Positions 1 through 11,279 of a stretch of 64,000 nt of DNA are shown here, piece after piece. Source of the DNA: Piezodorus guildinii (Eukaryota > Arthropoda > Insecta > Hemiptera > Pentatomidae); contig CM041297.1 of NCBI GenBank assembly GCA_023052935.1, positions 105,639,563-105,703,562 on the forward strand. Direction: 5' to 3'. The notes below the pieces were generated by a model that did no database searches, was not told where the DNA came from, and was given only the letters and a program-made list of their open reading frames with translations. Position numbers and translations under genes: made by a program. Within the stretch, counting starts at the first letter, position 1; every line of letters starts with the position of its first letter.

Positions 1-1923
1 AATATTAATATAAGTTTTGACCCCGGTAATAATTTTTCAGTTTATGTTACTATTATGATCAAGAATTTTTAAAAGAATAATTATAGCATTACAGGGGCTA
101 GAAATAAACAAATAGACAAATGTGAAATAATGTGACAAAAAACCCATTATTGAGGACATGGTGTAATTTACGTTTAAATCAGGCGGGAAAGGTTTTATTA
201 TATTTTATATATGTAATAAGTTATAAAAAGTAAATATTGCAAATAGTATCAGGAAGAGAAAATTTCGTTAAAATTTTAATATCAGTCTTGAACCTCTTAA
301 AAAGGAGAGTCTTATTGTTCTGGGTGTAATGAAACTATTATTATTATTACTGTTATAAAACATTTAGCAAATAAATATTGGTAGTTATTTAACTATAAAT
401 CCTTCTGTAATCGTTAAAAGACCTGACGTTAAGAGACCTGAAATATTGAAAGTTATTAGATTTTTTTTATCTATCTTTTGCAGTTTATTACATCTTTTGA
501 TAGCATATTTGCTTATTGCATAAGCAGTTATCAAACACAATTGTAATGCCAAAACTCCTATGAATAAATAATTAAATATTTATCTAAAACATACTTTTAA
601 AGTGGGTCTTTGTAAAGGCCAAAACATATTAATTAAAATGTAACTTCTAGTTTTGATAGTACAGTAATATTTTTTATTTATTTGAAAAATTGTATTTTTT
701 ATTAATTAAATTTTGGATCTTCAAAAGTAGCAATAAATCGAAAAACAAATTTTGCATTCATATTATAATAATTTTACTATGGAATTAGAAATATGAATTA
801 TAATCAATCATTTTAGTATTACTGTAGTGAAATAAATGATAACGTATATAATATAGAGATGAGAGGAATCTCAACATTATATCAATTAATTAATATTATA
901 TTAATTACATAAATATAATATTATAAAATTAGTAGCAATCATCAGAATGAATGAGTATAAGAGCATTAATAATATAAATATAATAATATCGATATGATAA
1001 GATTTCTTTCCTCTTATATCACAAAACTTGCTATTATTAAAAAATTATTTTTAGAACAATGTTCTAAATTTGCTACAAGGCGCTTGTCTGACTTCTTCTG
1101 AGAGTCTTGAATTCTCCTGAAGCCCTATAAAGAAATGAAGTTAACTAAGATTTAATCAAATTGCTATAAAGTCGTTTGTGTACTTTCCTCATTCTTTTTT
1201 TGTCTTATTTATTTCCAGTTTTACTTATTTATACGTTTTCTTCGTCTAATTAAATTTTAATGAAGTATTTCAAACGATCCCCACTATTATGAAATTTTGA
1301 CAAACTGTTTTATTAATAAACTGTAGAAATTTATTAATATACTTTTGACGATGATATTACCATCAATAACAGTAGATTAAACGCCATAATAGCTGTTATT
1401 TATAAGAAAAGGAACCGATAGAGTTAAATATAGATATAAATCCAGATGAAACGAAGTAGTATTTTCATTTCAGAAATTCCCTTCAATTTCTAAAATAAAT
1501 ATGTGTAATCATAAATTTTGATTAAATATTTAATTTTATTTTGAGGTTATTTTGGGTATACATTTTTAGCTTTCGCCACGCTTCTTTAAGCAATGTTTAA
1601 AACATTCAGATAAAAAATATACTGACTTTATTATTTATAATTCTCAAATCTATATCTTTTGTTTAAAGTGTAAATATATAACACACATGTATGTTCGATC
1701 ACAATGTTCTAAGCGCAGTGACGTCTCGAATATTATTTTTTCTTTTTTTTTTCTTTTTTAACATATTTATTTTTGTAATATTTTTAAATGCACCAATTTC
1801 ATGTTACTTTTAAGTGATATTCACAATAGGGGTTAATGGATATTGTACCCCAAGTTAGTTCTGTAATATTAGGAAAAATAATATTAGGAAAAAGAAAAAT
1901 GTAAATGAAAAACCTACACAATC

Positions 1924-1973
<50 letters not shown>

Positions 1974-2204
1974 CCACCTGCACAGTTAACAATAACTACA
2001 TAACTTTAAAAAAAACACTGCAAAATGTATAGATAAAAGAACCCACATAATCTAAAGAAACCTACACAATCTATGGAAAACCAAAAAAAATTACACACTT
2101 CTTTTAAGTTCGAGTATGAGTATTCATTAGTTTCTATAAAACGTTTCTAAAAATTTTAAATATTCATTCTGTATTGATCAACAATTTAATGTGCCCTGAT
2201 TTCA

Positions 2205-2206
<2 letters not shown>
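1..2206. other. AT-rich noncoding DNA, no gene seen
   Basis: Very AT-rich sequence with frequent stops in all frames and no recognisable protein or RNA motif. It contains a long poly(A) run at 1926-1971. Short patches of TA/AT repeats occur, but I see no inverted repeat or element boundary that I can support. Confidence 0.6.
1926..1971. repeat. poly(A) tract
   Basis: About 46 consecutive A residues. This could be the tail of an old retroposed insertion on the + strand, but no recognisable SINE or LINE body lies immediately upstream, so I leave it as a homopolymer. Confidence 0.8.
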
Positions 2207-2273
<67 letters not shown>

Positions 2274-2274
2274 C
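2207..2274. repeat. (TA)n followed by poly(T)
   Basis: A run of about 40 bases of TA dinucleotides passes directly into about 27 T residues. The compound form suggests either a microsatellite grown from a homopolymer or the T-tail side of a minus-strand retroposon. No body was identified. Confidence 0.8.
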
Positions 2275-2345
2275 AGATTGACATGTTTTGTCAATTTCAT
2301 TTGCGAATAAAATTATATGATTCATGTGGATAATAATTTTTATTG

Positions 2346-3200
2346 TTATATTTTTTACTTTCACTTACCTATATATTAAATATATAGTAAGCAAAAGTAT
2401 TGCGAGCGTGAACATTTTTTACTTCTAGTTTTCAACGGAAATACACGTTTTAGGATCCACTGAGTCCAAATAACCAAGTTCCAAAAAAAAGGTCTGTTGA
2501 TTAAGTCTAGACAAAAACGAAAATTCGTACGAAACTGAAATTTCATATATGAGATAACTACACTCGAGAAATGTTACAACTTTTTCACTTAAATCGGCTG
2601 ACCGAAAGTGCTACTTATACCATGCATTTTGCACCTTTTTTCGATTTTCTCAAAAACATTTTTTTTATTTAATTAGCATTAATGTCATGTTGGTTTGATT
2701 CTGATTGATATAGTCATAAAGGGCTTAAATGCCGATATTTTATATTTTCTTCATCTAAAGTACCTTGAATTTTGTAGGTTCATATAAAAAAACCATATCA
2801 TCTTTTTAGGTTCGATATAAAGTGACTAAATATGAAAGTTGAACGAATTCAATATTTAACTAAACGTGAAAATAACCAAAATATTTATTTCGCTATTTTT
2901 GTGTTTTTGAACTTAAGTAACATAAATGTATAATATACCGTTGGGTTATTTGAGTATATTACCCCGAAAATAAATAGATGTTATTATTATTATACCGTTG
3001 GAAAGATAAAGATTTTAATAAATGTATTATCTTGTGCACAAAATTTTTAAAAATGACGGAGAATGAGAAAAGCTGATAAAACTAACTGATTCTTAAATAA
3101 TTTAAGTTTCTGTTGAAATTGAATGTAATTAACTATTTTATGATTTATTTCCATCTCTAAATATATTTAAAAAATTTTGAATTGATTTTAACAACGTATG
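2346..3200 (+). repeat. Dispersed repeat Rep-1, copy A
   Basis: Opens with ttactttcacttacctatat and contains the conserved phrases acggaaatacacgtttta and gtccaaat, then a central part ending with taccgttggaaagataaag. The same order of phrases recurs at 43675-43950 (+), 47896-48701 (+) and 53139-53895 (-), with fragments at 24986-25400 (+) and 46735-46890 (-). No coding potential is visible. It is a roughly 0.8-kb interspersed repeat of unknown class. No clear terminal inverted repeat was found, so it could be a non-autonomous DNA element or a retroelement UTR. The right boundary is approximate. Confidence 0.6.
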
Positions 3201-3305
3201 TAAGTAAAATTAGTGTGTTGCACTCTAGATTTTTTATCTTCATTTTAAGGAAGGAAGTAGGTTAAATTTGTGTTTTGCGTCTACTGCTACTCATTTTTAA
3301 AAATA

Positions 3306-3453
3306 TAATATACCATAAAATCATAAATTTCATAATATTTATGAAATTTATTTATTTTTGTTCTCTCAACACTTAATTTTAGTGAGCACTCACTTTCATT
3401 ACACACTTATGACAGATTAAATATCCCTTCCCTTCGCCCCTTCGATGATAGAA
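3306..3453. repeat. Direct repeat, copy 1 (of ~147 bp)
   Basis: This segment, from ataatataccataaaatca to ccccttcgatgatagaac, recurs with only a few differences at 3766-3914, about 460 bp away. Both copies lie within a minus-strand gypsy-like fragment. Read on the minus strand, both encode the same short peptide with an ICHKC motif, so the fragment carries a partial tandem duplication. Confidence 0.75.
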
Positions 3454-3753
3454 CATCTGATCATCATTGGATCGCTTAAAAGGAGTCTTCTGATCATTAA
3501 TCGATCGGTCTTCCTGCAGATATGTTACTTTCTCACTATTGAATCGCTGGCAAATTTTTAAATTTTCATTTTGAATTAGCTTAAATTTTGTTATAGCATC
3601 AGTACCAAGTAACATATCATAGGAGAAATTATCATTTTTAACAACATATGTTGTCAAGTAGTCAATAATATTACCAATTCGTAGTTTAATTGTTGCCCGG
3701 GCTGAAGTGAAATTATGTTCGCTGATGGTTTTTAATACACTTCTATATTTCAT
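3379..3753 (-). pseudogene. Gypsy-like retropepsin fragment
   Basis: An open stretch of 124 codons. The part LLGTDAITKFKL followed by a short strand-forming segment resembles the C-terminal half of retropepsin domains of Ty3/gypsy Pol proteins, where (I/L)LG.D.L..F precedes the last beta strands. The catalytic DTG/DSG half is not present, so the fragment cannot be an active protease. The C-terminus carries CHKC...H, reminiscent of a zinc-binding motif, and this end is duplicated just upstream at 3840-3914. No RT, RNase H or integrase follows. I see family resemblance only. A different LTR-element protein is possible. Confidence 0.45.
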
Positions 3754-3765
3754 TAACTTTTAAAA

Positions 3766-3914
3766 TATAATATACCATAAAATCATAAACTTCATAATAT
3801 TTATGAAATTTATTTATTTTTGTTCTCTCAACACATAATTTTTGTGAGCACTCACTTTCATTACACACTTATGACAGATTAAATATGCCTTCCCTTCGCC
3901 CCTTCGATGATAGA
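3766..3914. repeat. Direct repeat, copy 2 (of ~147 bp)
   Basis: Second copy of the repeat at 3306-3453, in the same orientation, with scattered substitutions such as aacataattttt against aacttaatttta. It marks the upstream (minus-strand) edge of the duplicated gypsy-like segment. Confidence 0.75.
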
Positions 3915-4160
3915 ACGATAAGAAACAATTTTAACGTCAAACAAGTGCTAGGGGATCCATTGTTTTAATTCCGACAGGTCTATATATCATGCACTGCCAC
4001 GAAAGGTTGTGACAGTGAAACGCAGTGTAAGATCACTATCCCCCACTTGAGTGAGCTGTCATTGGGTGCGTCTGTAGGGGATGGCCGCGTGCACGCTAGG
4101 GTATCTTTAATACCCCTGTCACAACATAGATAGGGCTTTTTTTTTTCTCAAATAATCCCC
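3915..4160 (-). mobile_element. Possible LTR or UTR remnant next to gypsy fragment
   Basis: GC-richer than its surroundings and lying upstream (on the minus strand) of the retropepsin fragment. On the minus strand it opens with tgtgacaggggtattaaa, the kind of TGTGAC start common to LTRs. No second LTR copy is in the window, so the call rests on position and start alone. Confidence 0.25.
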
Positions 4161-4625
4161 TCCCGTACTTTAATTTCCTTACGTTTGGGTCGCATGAATA
4201 ATTTAGATAAGTTACCGACAAAAATATTTCTTTTTATACTAAAACTTCAATTGTCTTTGACACTCTTGATTGAGGAAGGATTGGACAGTATAGTATCATC
4301 GTAAAATTGCATATAATGAGAAGTTTGTTAAAGAAGAGACAGGTAAGCAGTAAATTGAGAAAGGGAAAAGAAAAAAAAAAAAAAACCTTTTTGCATAATA
4401 TTAGGTTTTCTTCAGAGCTAAGAGAAAACAAGCAAAAAAAAAAAAAAGTTAATCAGAAAAATTGTTCTAAGTCATAGCATGTCCTTTAATAGCTCATTTT
4501 CATTTTCCCATTTTATTTTATTTCATTATTCTTTACGTTTTGCTATTCACTCTATTTTCCTTTCCAACGTATAATAATATATCATTGATTTATTTGATTC
4601 AATAAAATAAACCTTTGTAATCTAC

Positions 4626-5520
4626 CAAAACAAAAAATCCTCCCCTCCCCTAGAAGTTGATTGCTCGGAAAAAAAAACAGTAACCTCCCCTCCCTTCTCA
4701 AGATTTGAGAGCTTTTTCAAATTTCAAGTTTCAAGATACGTAGAACTCGTACAACAACAAAAAAATCCGTTGTCCGCCGTCTGCCGTCCACGGCATTTCT
4801 CCGAAACCAATAGACCAATTTTTTTTTTTTTTTGATCTGCCACAAAATACTAGGGCGTGCCACCTAGACGTTGATATCAGCTGTTTTTTTTTTTTTCAAA
4901 TAGCGGCCGATTAAAAGTTATTTAATTCCATGAATCAGTTATTTTCTAACATTTTTTAGTGTTTTTTAATCAACGAAATTCGAATAATTATAAAAAAGGG
5001 AAAAAAGAAGAGAAAAATCGAAATCAAACAAATAAATACGCTCATAACTCAGTTATTTTTGAAGATAGAGAAAAACATAAATGGAGTTTTAGGACCCACA
5101 AAGAGTGATAAAAAAATAACAAAAATCAAAAAGGGGAAAAAATTGAAATTTTTGCTATATATGCGCCTGTAGCTGAGTTATTTTCGAAGATTGAGACAAA
5201 ATCTATTAGAGTTTTTATTCAAAAACTGTGAATAATTAAAAAAAAAATTGAAATTTTACCCACTAAATCCGACCATAACTCAGATATTTTGAAGATTGAA
5301 AAAAAGTGTTTTTTTACGAAAAAATCGCGAGTAATAATAAAAAAGATAATATAGAAAAGAAAAAAAATAGTGATCTATATATTCAAGTCACAAATGGTAA
5401 TAGATTCAATTCCACCGAAATTCAGTTATTATTAAAGATATAGAAAAATCAAAAAGATTAATGTCACTTTTCATTTAAAAAAATAAACTAATAAAAAGGA
5501 ATAACAAATAATCTAATAAA
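4626..5520. repeat. Rep-2 dispersed/tandem-like repeat region
   Basis: Contains a phrase of the form ataactcagttatttttgaagat repeated at about 5040, 5165, 5275 and 5410 (spacing 110-140 bp) with strong divergence between units. An upstream part (cacaaaatactagg, then gccgattaaaagttattt) recurs at 27960-28200 and 51890-52154. No coding motif. The periodic units suggest an old tandem array inside a dispersed repeat. Confidence 0.5.
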
Positions 5521-5945
5521 ATTGATTTACAACAAGAAAGAGCGGTGAGAATTTTTTTTAGTGCCTTAATGAATTTTCTTAGAACTAATATATTATAATT
5601 TTCTCAGACATAATCCCAATTTAGTTTCTTTTCTCTATTTCTCCTCTACCTAAAAGAAAAAAAAATACCACCAGTTGTTTATATATTTTATTGATACATG
5701 CAGTCCACAACGTAGGCGATGTTTGCCGACGTCAAATATTGCTATTTCAAATATATTACCAATAACAGTTCATAGTTATATAGATTGAGAAGGTAGGTAT
5801 GAAAGGTAGGTAGGAATATGGAGAAGGTTAATTAATGGAGTGATAAACATAATTTAATTGCAATAAAAATACAACTGGAAGAAAAAATCAAAATATTAAG
5901 CATAAATTATTTACGATAAAATAAAAATCAGTATACTTCGGGGCA

Positions 5946-6197
5946 TTAGATGGATTCATATAATTTATTTCTTTTTAAATGATCAAATAAATGTGGGATG
6001 TGTGTACTGTTGGCATTTAATAGATTATTTAAATGATATGGAAGGTCGACACCTATCAGTTGCCTGCAGTCTGTCAGTAAGTGTTTTATAGTGATGGGTA
6101 CGTTACACTGTTCACAGTAAAGTCTTGGTGTTCTAGTCAGTAAATTTTGGTGCGTTAGTCTTGAGTGTCCTATTCTGATACCACCAGTTATGATAAA
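5946..6197 (-). pseudogene. LINE C-terminal RNase H-type tail fragment
   Basis: An open minus-strand frame of about 83 codons ends at a stop at 5946-5948. It reads GGIRIGHSRLTHQNLL, then YCEQCNVPITIKHLLTDC. The pattern GH(S/T)RLTH..LL followed by C..C......H.L..C is the typical C-terminal end of RNase H-bearing non-LTR retrotransposons of the I/R1-type groups, where the CCHC-like element follows the RNase H fold. No start codon or RT domain is present, so this is a 5'-truncated remnant. It belongs to a different LINE group from the Jockey-like elements here, which end without such a tail. Confidence 0.6.
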
Positions 6198-7560
6198 TTA
6201 AAAAAAAAAAGAAAGAATAAAAAATAAACTACGTTTAAAAACTCTCTCAACAAGGGTTTTTTAATTATCGTATGGAGAATGACTCGTTATTAATGCTTAG
6301 TTTTTAATTAAATAAACACAGTTAAGGTCCAAATATCAAGGAAAGGTAAAAAAGACAAAGTTTTTTTTTTTTATGGAGGTACTTTTTAACGCCGTGCGTA
6401 AAAAAAAAAGAAAAGAAAAAAAAAGTCCAATAAATATAAATTAGACAGATAAAACGTCTTTCATAAACAGGAAAACTTTTCACAAAGTGCATTTATTTTA
6501 TTCTCCCTATCCAGGATCATTAAAGTATTTATGGTGGTCGTTATTTCAACTCCAAGTACTAAGCAGTAAAACCCCATATTTCCAACTTAACTTTAATTTG
6601 TTTTTCCTCTTCCTCTGGTGGTCACGTTGCACTTTCAACCGTAGTCTGTCCAACCACTTCCTTTACAAGTGATATCTATTAAATTTCTTATACATCCCTG
6701 TAGTTTTGCAATTATTCAAATGTCGATTTGAAAATTAAAGGTAGAAAAAGATTCAAGATAATAATGTTGAATTTATGGCAGGCATGATTTTGAAATCGAA
6801 AAAGCTAAAATATTTTAATTAATTTTATTTCTGCCAGTATTTTGCGAACTACATTTAATCTTTATTTGTTTATTTGTTTTTATTAAACTTAATATTCCCT
6901 TGTACGTTTAAGACAGAAAATGGGCTTTTTTCTCTCCTATTGAAAATTATCAGCGTCCACGTTGTATTTAGTTATTGTTTTGTATTTTTCTAAATATTAT
7001 AAGAATCACATCTTTTACATTGTATTACACGAATACACGTATTAAATAATTATGTTGTGTATTATATGTATAAATATATAATATATTGTAGAATAATGAT
7101 TCGCATACCAGATTTTCAAAGAATCACTGGTTTCCCAAACTATGAACTTACGAAATAAAAATATTTCCACACAAATGTACTACTAAAATCTGTTGTGAAT
7201 GGCATATGTGTTTGTGAAACATTTTATTATTTTGTCTGTAAGAAAGATCACCAGGCCCTAAAAAAATGAAAGTCTATATATCAATCTATATATTTGTAAG
7301 TTTTCAACTGTTCTTAGGTTTCAGTCAATAAATAAACAATGTCATTTTTCTAGATCAGTACGACTTGAGGAAGATTTACTTATTTATTCATATAAAAACA
7401 GCACAACTTTTTCATCCATATCTTTTTTTATTTTCATTGCGACACAAATTTTCACATGTAATCGACGTTTCGGCCCCAATACCAAGACTTTTCTATTTGT
7501 ACATAATAATTTTCTATAGCTCAAGCTACATCCGCTTATAAGGTCACTTGAGCCAATAGT
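6198..7560. other. AT-rich noncoding DNA with minor repeats
   Basis: No supported gene. It includes the left copy of a direct duplicate (6715-6832). At 7465-7485 a cgacgtttcggcc phrase is related to the motif in the foldback element at 52155-52373. The rest is AT-rich sequence with dense stops. Confidence 0.5.
6715..6832. repeat. Direct duplicate, left copy (~118 bp)
   Basis: From tttgcaattattcaaatgtc to agctaaaatattttaatta. It is almost identical to 8528-8647, with only a few substitutions seen. The two copies bracket the foldback/LINE region and the large (TA)n at 8396-8527. Confidence 0.8.
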
Positions 7561-7646
7561 CGATTTTATTTATGCAACTAGAATCCCCGGAAGAATATAT
7601 CTTATTCGCATATAATTTATTTATGCAACGTTTCCAGAATTTATTG

Positions 7647-8311
7647 GCGAGATTTGAGGCGCGATCGGGTTTGAAACAGGGTGACTCCCTTTCACCTGTT
7701 TTGTTTAATATAACCTTATAATATGTTATAGAAAAGGTGATGTGTACCGAGAAAGGCTTAAATATGGGTGACAAGATTCCGGTTTTGGGGTATGCCGATG
7801 ATTTGGTACTACTAGGGGAAGACACGGAAACCATACAACTAAATACAAGTGTGTTAATAAAAACCGGTAAACAAATAGGTCTCGAATTAAATACCGATAA
7901 GACGAAATATATGATTAGTTGCAGAAATGGTGGCGATCTTGATGATATTAATATTTCAGGTCATACTTTTGAACACGTAGAGAAATTCAAGTATTTAGGT
8001 TCAATGATAACAAGAAAAAATGAAATCCAGGAAGAAATAAAGTCCCGGTTAAGGGTGGGAAATGCGTGTTATTATTCAGTTGCTAAATAACTTAGCTCGC
8101 GGCTTCTGTCTAAAAACTTAAAGGTTAGAATTTATAAAACTATTATTCTTCCAACGGTTCTTTACGGATGCGAAACGTGGCCGCTTACTTTGAATGATGA
8201 ACAACGGCTTAAGGTTTTCGAAAATAAGGTATTGCGTAAAATATTTGGTCCAAGTTTGGTGGTATCGGCATCGAACCTTCGGGTTCGGTAAGCCTATTAT
8301 TATTATTATTA
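7647..8311 (+). mobile_element. 5'-truncated LINE insertion with TSD
   Basis: A non-LTR retrotransposon tail lies between two copies of ttccagaatttattg (7632-7646 and 8312-8326), with a (TTA)n-type 3' end at about 8297-8311. The reading frame gives GLKQGDSLSPVLFN (RT motif B region), LGYADDLVLLG (motif C, YADD), KYLGSMIT, then RIYKTIILPTVLYGCETW and KVLRKIFG. In-frame stops at 7719-7721 and 8088-8090 show that it is dead. The residue pattern differs from the Jockey-like elements elsewhere in the window and resembles the endonuclease/RT LINE type with YADD. Truncation removes everything before motif B. Confidence 0.8.
7737..8090 (+). pseudogene. Reverse transcriptase fragment (YADD) of truncated LINE
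   Basis: The longest uninterrupted part of the LINE at 7647-8311, about 117 codons. It holds the YADD catalytic box near codons 20-23, followed by the thumb-like KYLGSMIT segment. The frame is open upstream only as far as a stop at 7719 and continues in the same frame beyond the stop at 8088. No functional product is expected. Confidence 0.75.
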
Positions 8312-8393
8312 TTCCAGAATTTATTGTTCTCATGCAACTTGAGATAAAATAGTTTCTTACATAGACATATGTTTATACTATAAACTTTGAAAG

Positions 8394-8647
<254 letters not shown>

Positions 8648-10241
8648 TTTATTATTTTTTTTTTTTGTATAAACTTAAAATACCCCTATGAGCTTTTTTT
8701 TCTTGAAAATCATATAAATCATATTAATGGTTCTGAAAAGTGTCTTGTGAAATTCCTCGGAAAAATATTACTTACTTATGATTTTTGTTTGTTTTTTAAA
8801 ATTACAAAAAGTCATCTAGGAAATTTTTTATAATAATTCTTTTCTATTTCTTTTGATACATATATACAAAAATTGTATTTTATATTTTTCTTTCTTTATT
8901 TATTTTATCTATTGGCATTGAAGCTAGTCAATTTATATAATAATAGTTTTTAAACTAATCTTATACCAAATAGTTTGTGATTATTTCTTTTTCTCATTCT
9001 CTCCTTCCTAAAAACTGTATATTATTCCTATCACGCGTGCCATACGGTGTTAATTAAGACAGGGAACCGATTAATCATGAACTGATTGATACCTGGGACT
9101 TGCGAGGTATTACGACTTAATCAAGCAATTATAGGTCATGTTAGGTATTAGTTACTCAATAATGTGGACTACTTTGATTTGTTTTTATAATAAATGAATA
9201 ATTGCAAAATAAATAAATAATAGTTCTAAAACTATACCTAAAACGTAGGATTCTTGATTTTTCGAAATTTTAGTAATGAATTCCCATATCGAAATTCTGG
9301 TAGGAGGTAATGTTTATTTCTCAAGACTTGACTGTTGCGGGTTCATTATTTTTCCTGTGCTGACTAGCGTGAGATATGGATCGAAGCTTACTAAACACTG
9401 GCATTAAGCTGTTGACAAAAATCTTTTTATGACATTCTGTTTCGGCTCGATGAAACAGTTAAGGGTCAACCATGATGATGAGATGTTAGAAAACTGGGAA
9501 ATATATAAAATAAAGCTTGTAGTATTGTGAAATCAGATTCAAAACTAGGTTTTTGAAGCATTTAATTTCGTCTCAATTTTCTGCATTACTTTCGGGACAT
9601 ATTCCAATTAATGGAAAATAAAACTGAATAATTACTAATCTCAGTTTACATGAAATATGTACTCATTCCACAAAATACAATTAATTACTTAGGACTCAAT
9701 TGAAAGAAAAATTACCTGGGGCCACTCGTGAAACATAAACGCTTATCACAAACAGAAGGGTAGGACTATTGAATTATTTTTTTCATAAACGATCTATACT
9801 ATAAAAAAACATAACGAATGAGAACTTATACTCATATTTTAGAAATCATTATAAACTAAGCATCTCTAATTTTTTTACTGTTAAAAAATATCAGATTAAA
9901 ATAATACAGAATTTCTAATCAAAACATCCGACTAATAACACGTTTGTCCTAGTATGTTAGTAACAATACTTTAATAATAATAATTAATTATTAGTTTAAT
10001 TCTATTGCTTTTCAATTATTTTACTGTAAGACTCAAGTCTTAAGTCCCAAGGCTCAAGTCTTAAGTCCACCTTTTATTTCTTGTTATGTTATTCTGAAGG
10101 ATCTTGTCTTAATATATATTTAATTTAAATATTGCGTAATTTTAAGACACCTCATATTATAACATCAACATATTTTAATGAACTAACTGCATCATAAACT
10201 AATAAACGATTATAAATATCACAGATATTTATATTTATGAA
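8648..10241. other. AT-rich noncoding DNA, nothing recognised
   Basis: No open frame of useful length, no tRNA-like boxes and no inverted repeats that I can support. The composition matches the surrounding intergenic or intronic DNA. Confidence 0.5.
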
Positions 10242-10708
10242 CTAGCTATTGCCCGTGACTTCGTCTACGTCAATTTCTGTTATTATGATCGCTATTAAGA
10301 AGTTTTTAAACAAATATATTTTAAAGTACTTCTGCGTAAATGACATTTTTATTTTTATTTACATGTGGTAGAAGAACGTACTGATTTTTTCCGCAACCCG
10401 ATCTTGACGTAAATCGATTCCTACGTGTTTAAATGTTTGCCGTTGTGATTTATTAATCGTTACGGCAAAAGATAAATTAACGGGAAATTAAATTATTTTA
10501 AAATTAAAAGGTTAATTTTCTCCGTTTTTTTCTCAGATTTTGTAATGATTCTCCTATTGGTCGCAGCCTGATGTTCTATAGCCTAAAGCCTTTCTCGATA
10601 AATATACTATCCAACACAAAACGAATTTTCGCAATACGAACAAGTAGTTTCTGAGATTAGCACGTTCAAACAAATAAACAAACTCTTCAGCTTTATAATA
10701 TTAGTATA
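10242..10708 (-). mobile_element. Compact Helitron with helicase remnant
   Basis: Read on the minus strand, the left part matches the insect Helitron 5' signature tatactaatattataaag followed by ctgaagagtttgttt. The element ends with cacgggcaatagctag, whose CTAG is the typical Helitron 3' end, next to T. Between them, minus-strand codons near 10345-10480 read LSFAVTINKSQRQTF, then GIDLRQ, the C-terminal motif of Pif1-type Helitron helicases. Only this last part of the helicase remains and Rep is missing, so it is a non-autonomous, internally deleted copy. The exact 5' end is uncertain by a few bases. Confidence 0.7.
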
Positions 10709-10713
10709 TATAA

Positions 10714-11099
10714 TTGAGACGTTGATTTCCAAAAAGTATTATATTCATTCTAGGAAAATTTACCGACAGCACAAATAACTCTCATTATTATATTATTAAA
10801 CCAACTTATTTGATTCTTTTCGCATTAGAATCTAGATTTTTTTTTATTATATTAATAACACCAAATTAAACTTATGAAAAGAAATGCTTTGGCTTGATTT
10901 GGAAAGAAACTAAGTGTGTAATTAGTAACGTTAGGAAATATTATAGCATTTTCAATTCGCGTTTTTAAAGGACTTAAGTGTTCATTACATAAAGTCAAAT
11001 AGAAGATTTAGATTAAACTAAATGGTAAGAATACAAATATATCAAAAAATAAATTTCGTAAGAAATGTCCTTCAGTACCTTTTGGAATCAACGTCTCAA
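10714..11099. mobile_element. MITE family M1, copy 1
   Basis: Begins ttgagacgttgatttccaaa and ends with its near-inverse tttggaatcaacgtctcaa, giving terminal inverted repeats of about 25 bp. The interior is AT-rich and noncoding. A second copy at 58252-58626 shares the termini and much of the interior in the same order. The target-site duplication could not be fixed because the flanks are A/T-rich. The superfamily is unknown. Confidence 0.75.
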
Positions 11100-11279
11100 A
11101 TAATGAACGTTCTTATAGGTTGTATTTGAACCATCTTATTCTTTATGTTAACTCCACTATCAAATATTTAATATTTTTTTTCCTTTTATTTGGTTTAGCT
11201 ATCTACGATACATTATTATCATATTTTATGAATTAGTGAATAAATAATGTGTACTTTGATTTTTCCTTTCTACATGTAT

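Noticed and set aside
6487..6672. 61-codon + strand frame
   Set aside because: Random-looking composition (Phe/Leu-rich), no motif and no splice or start support.
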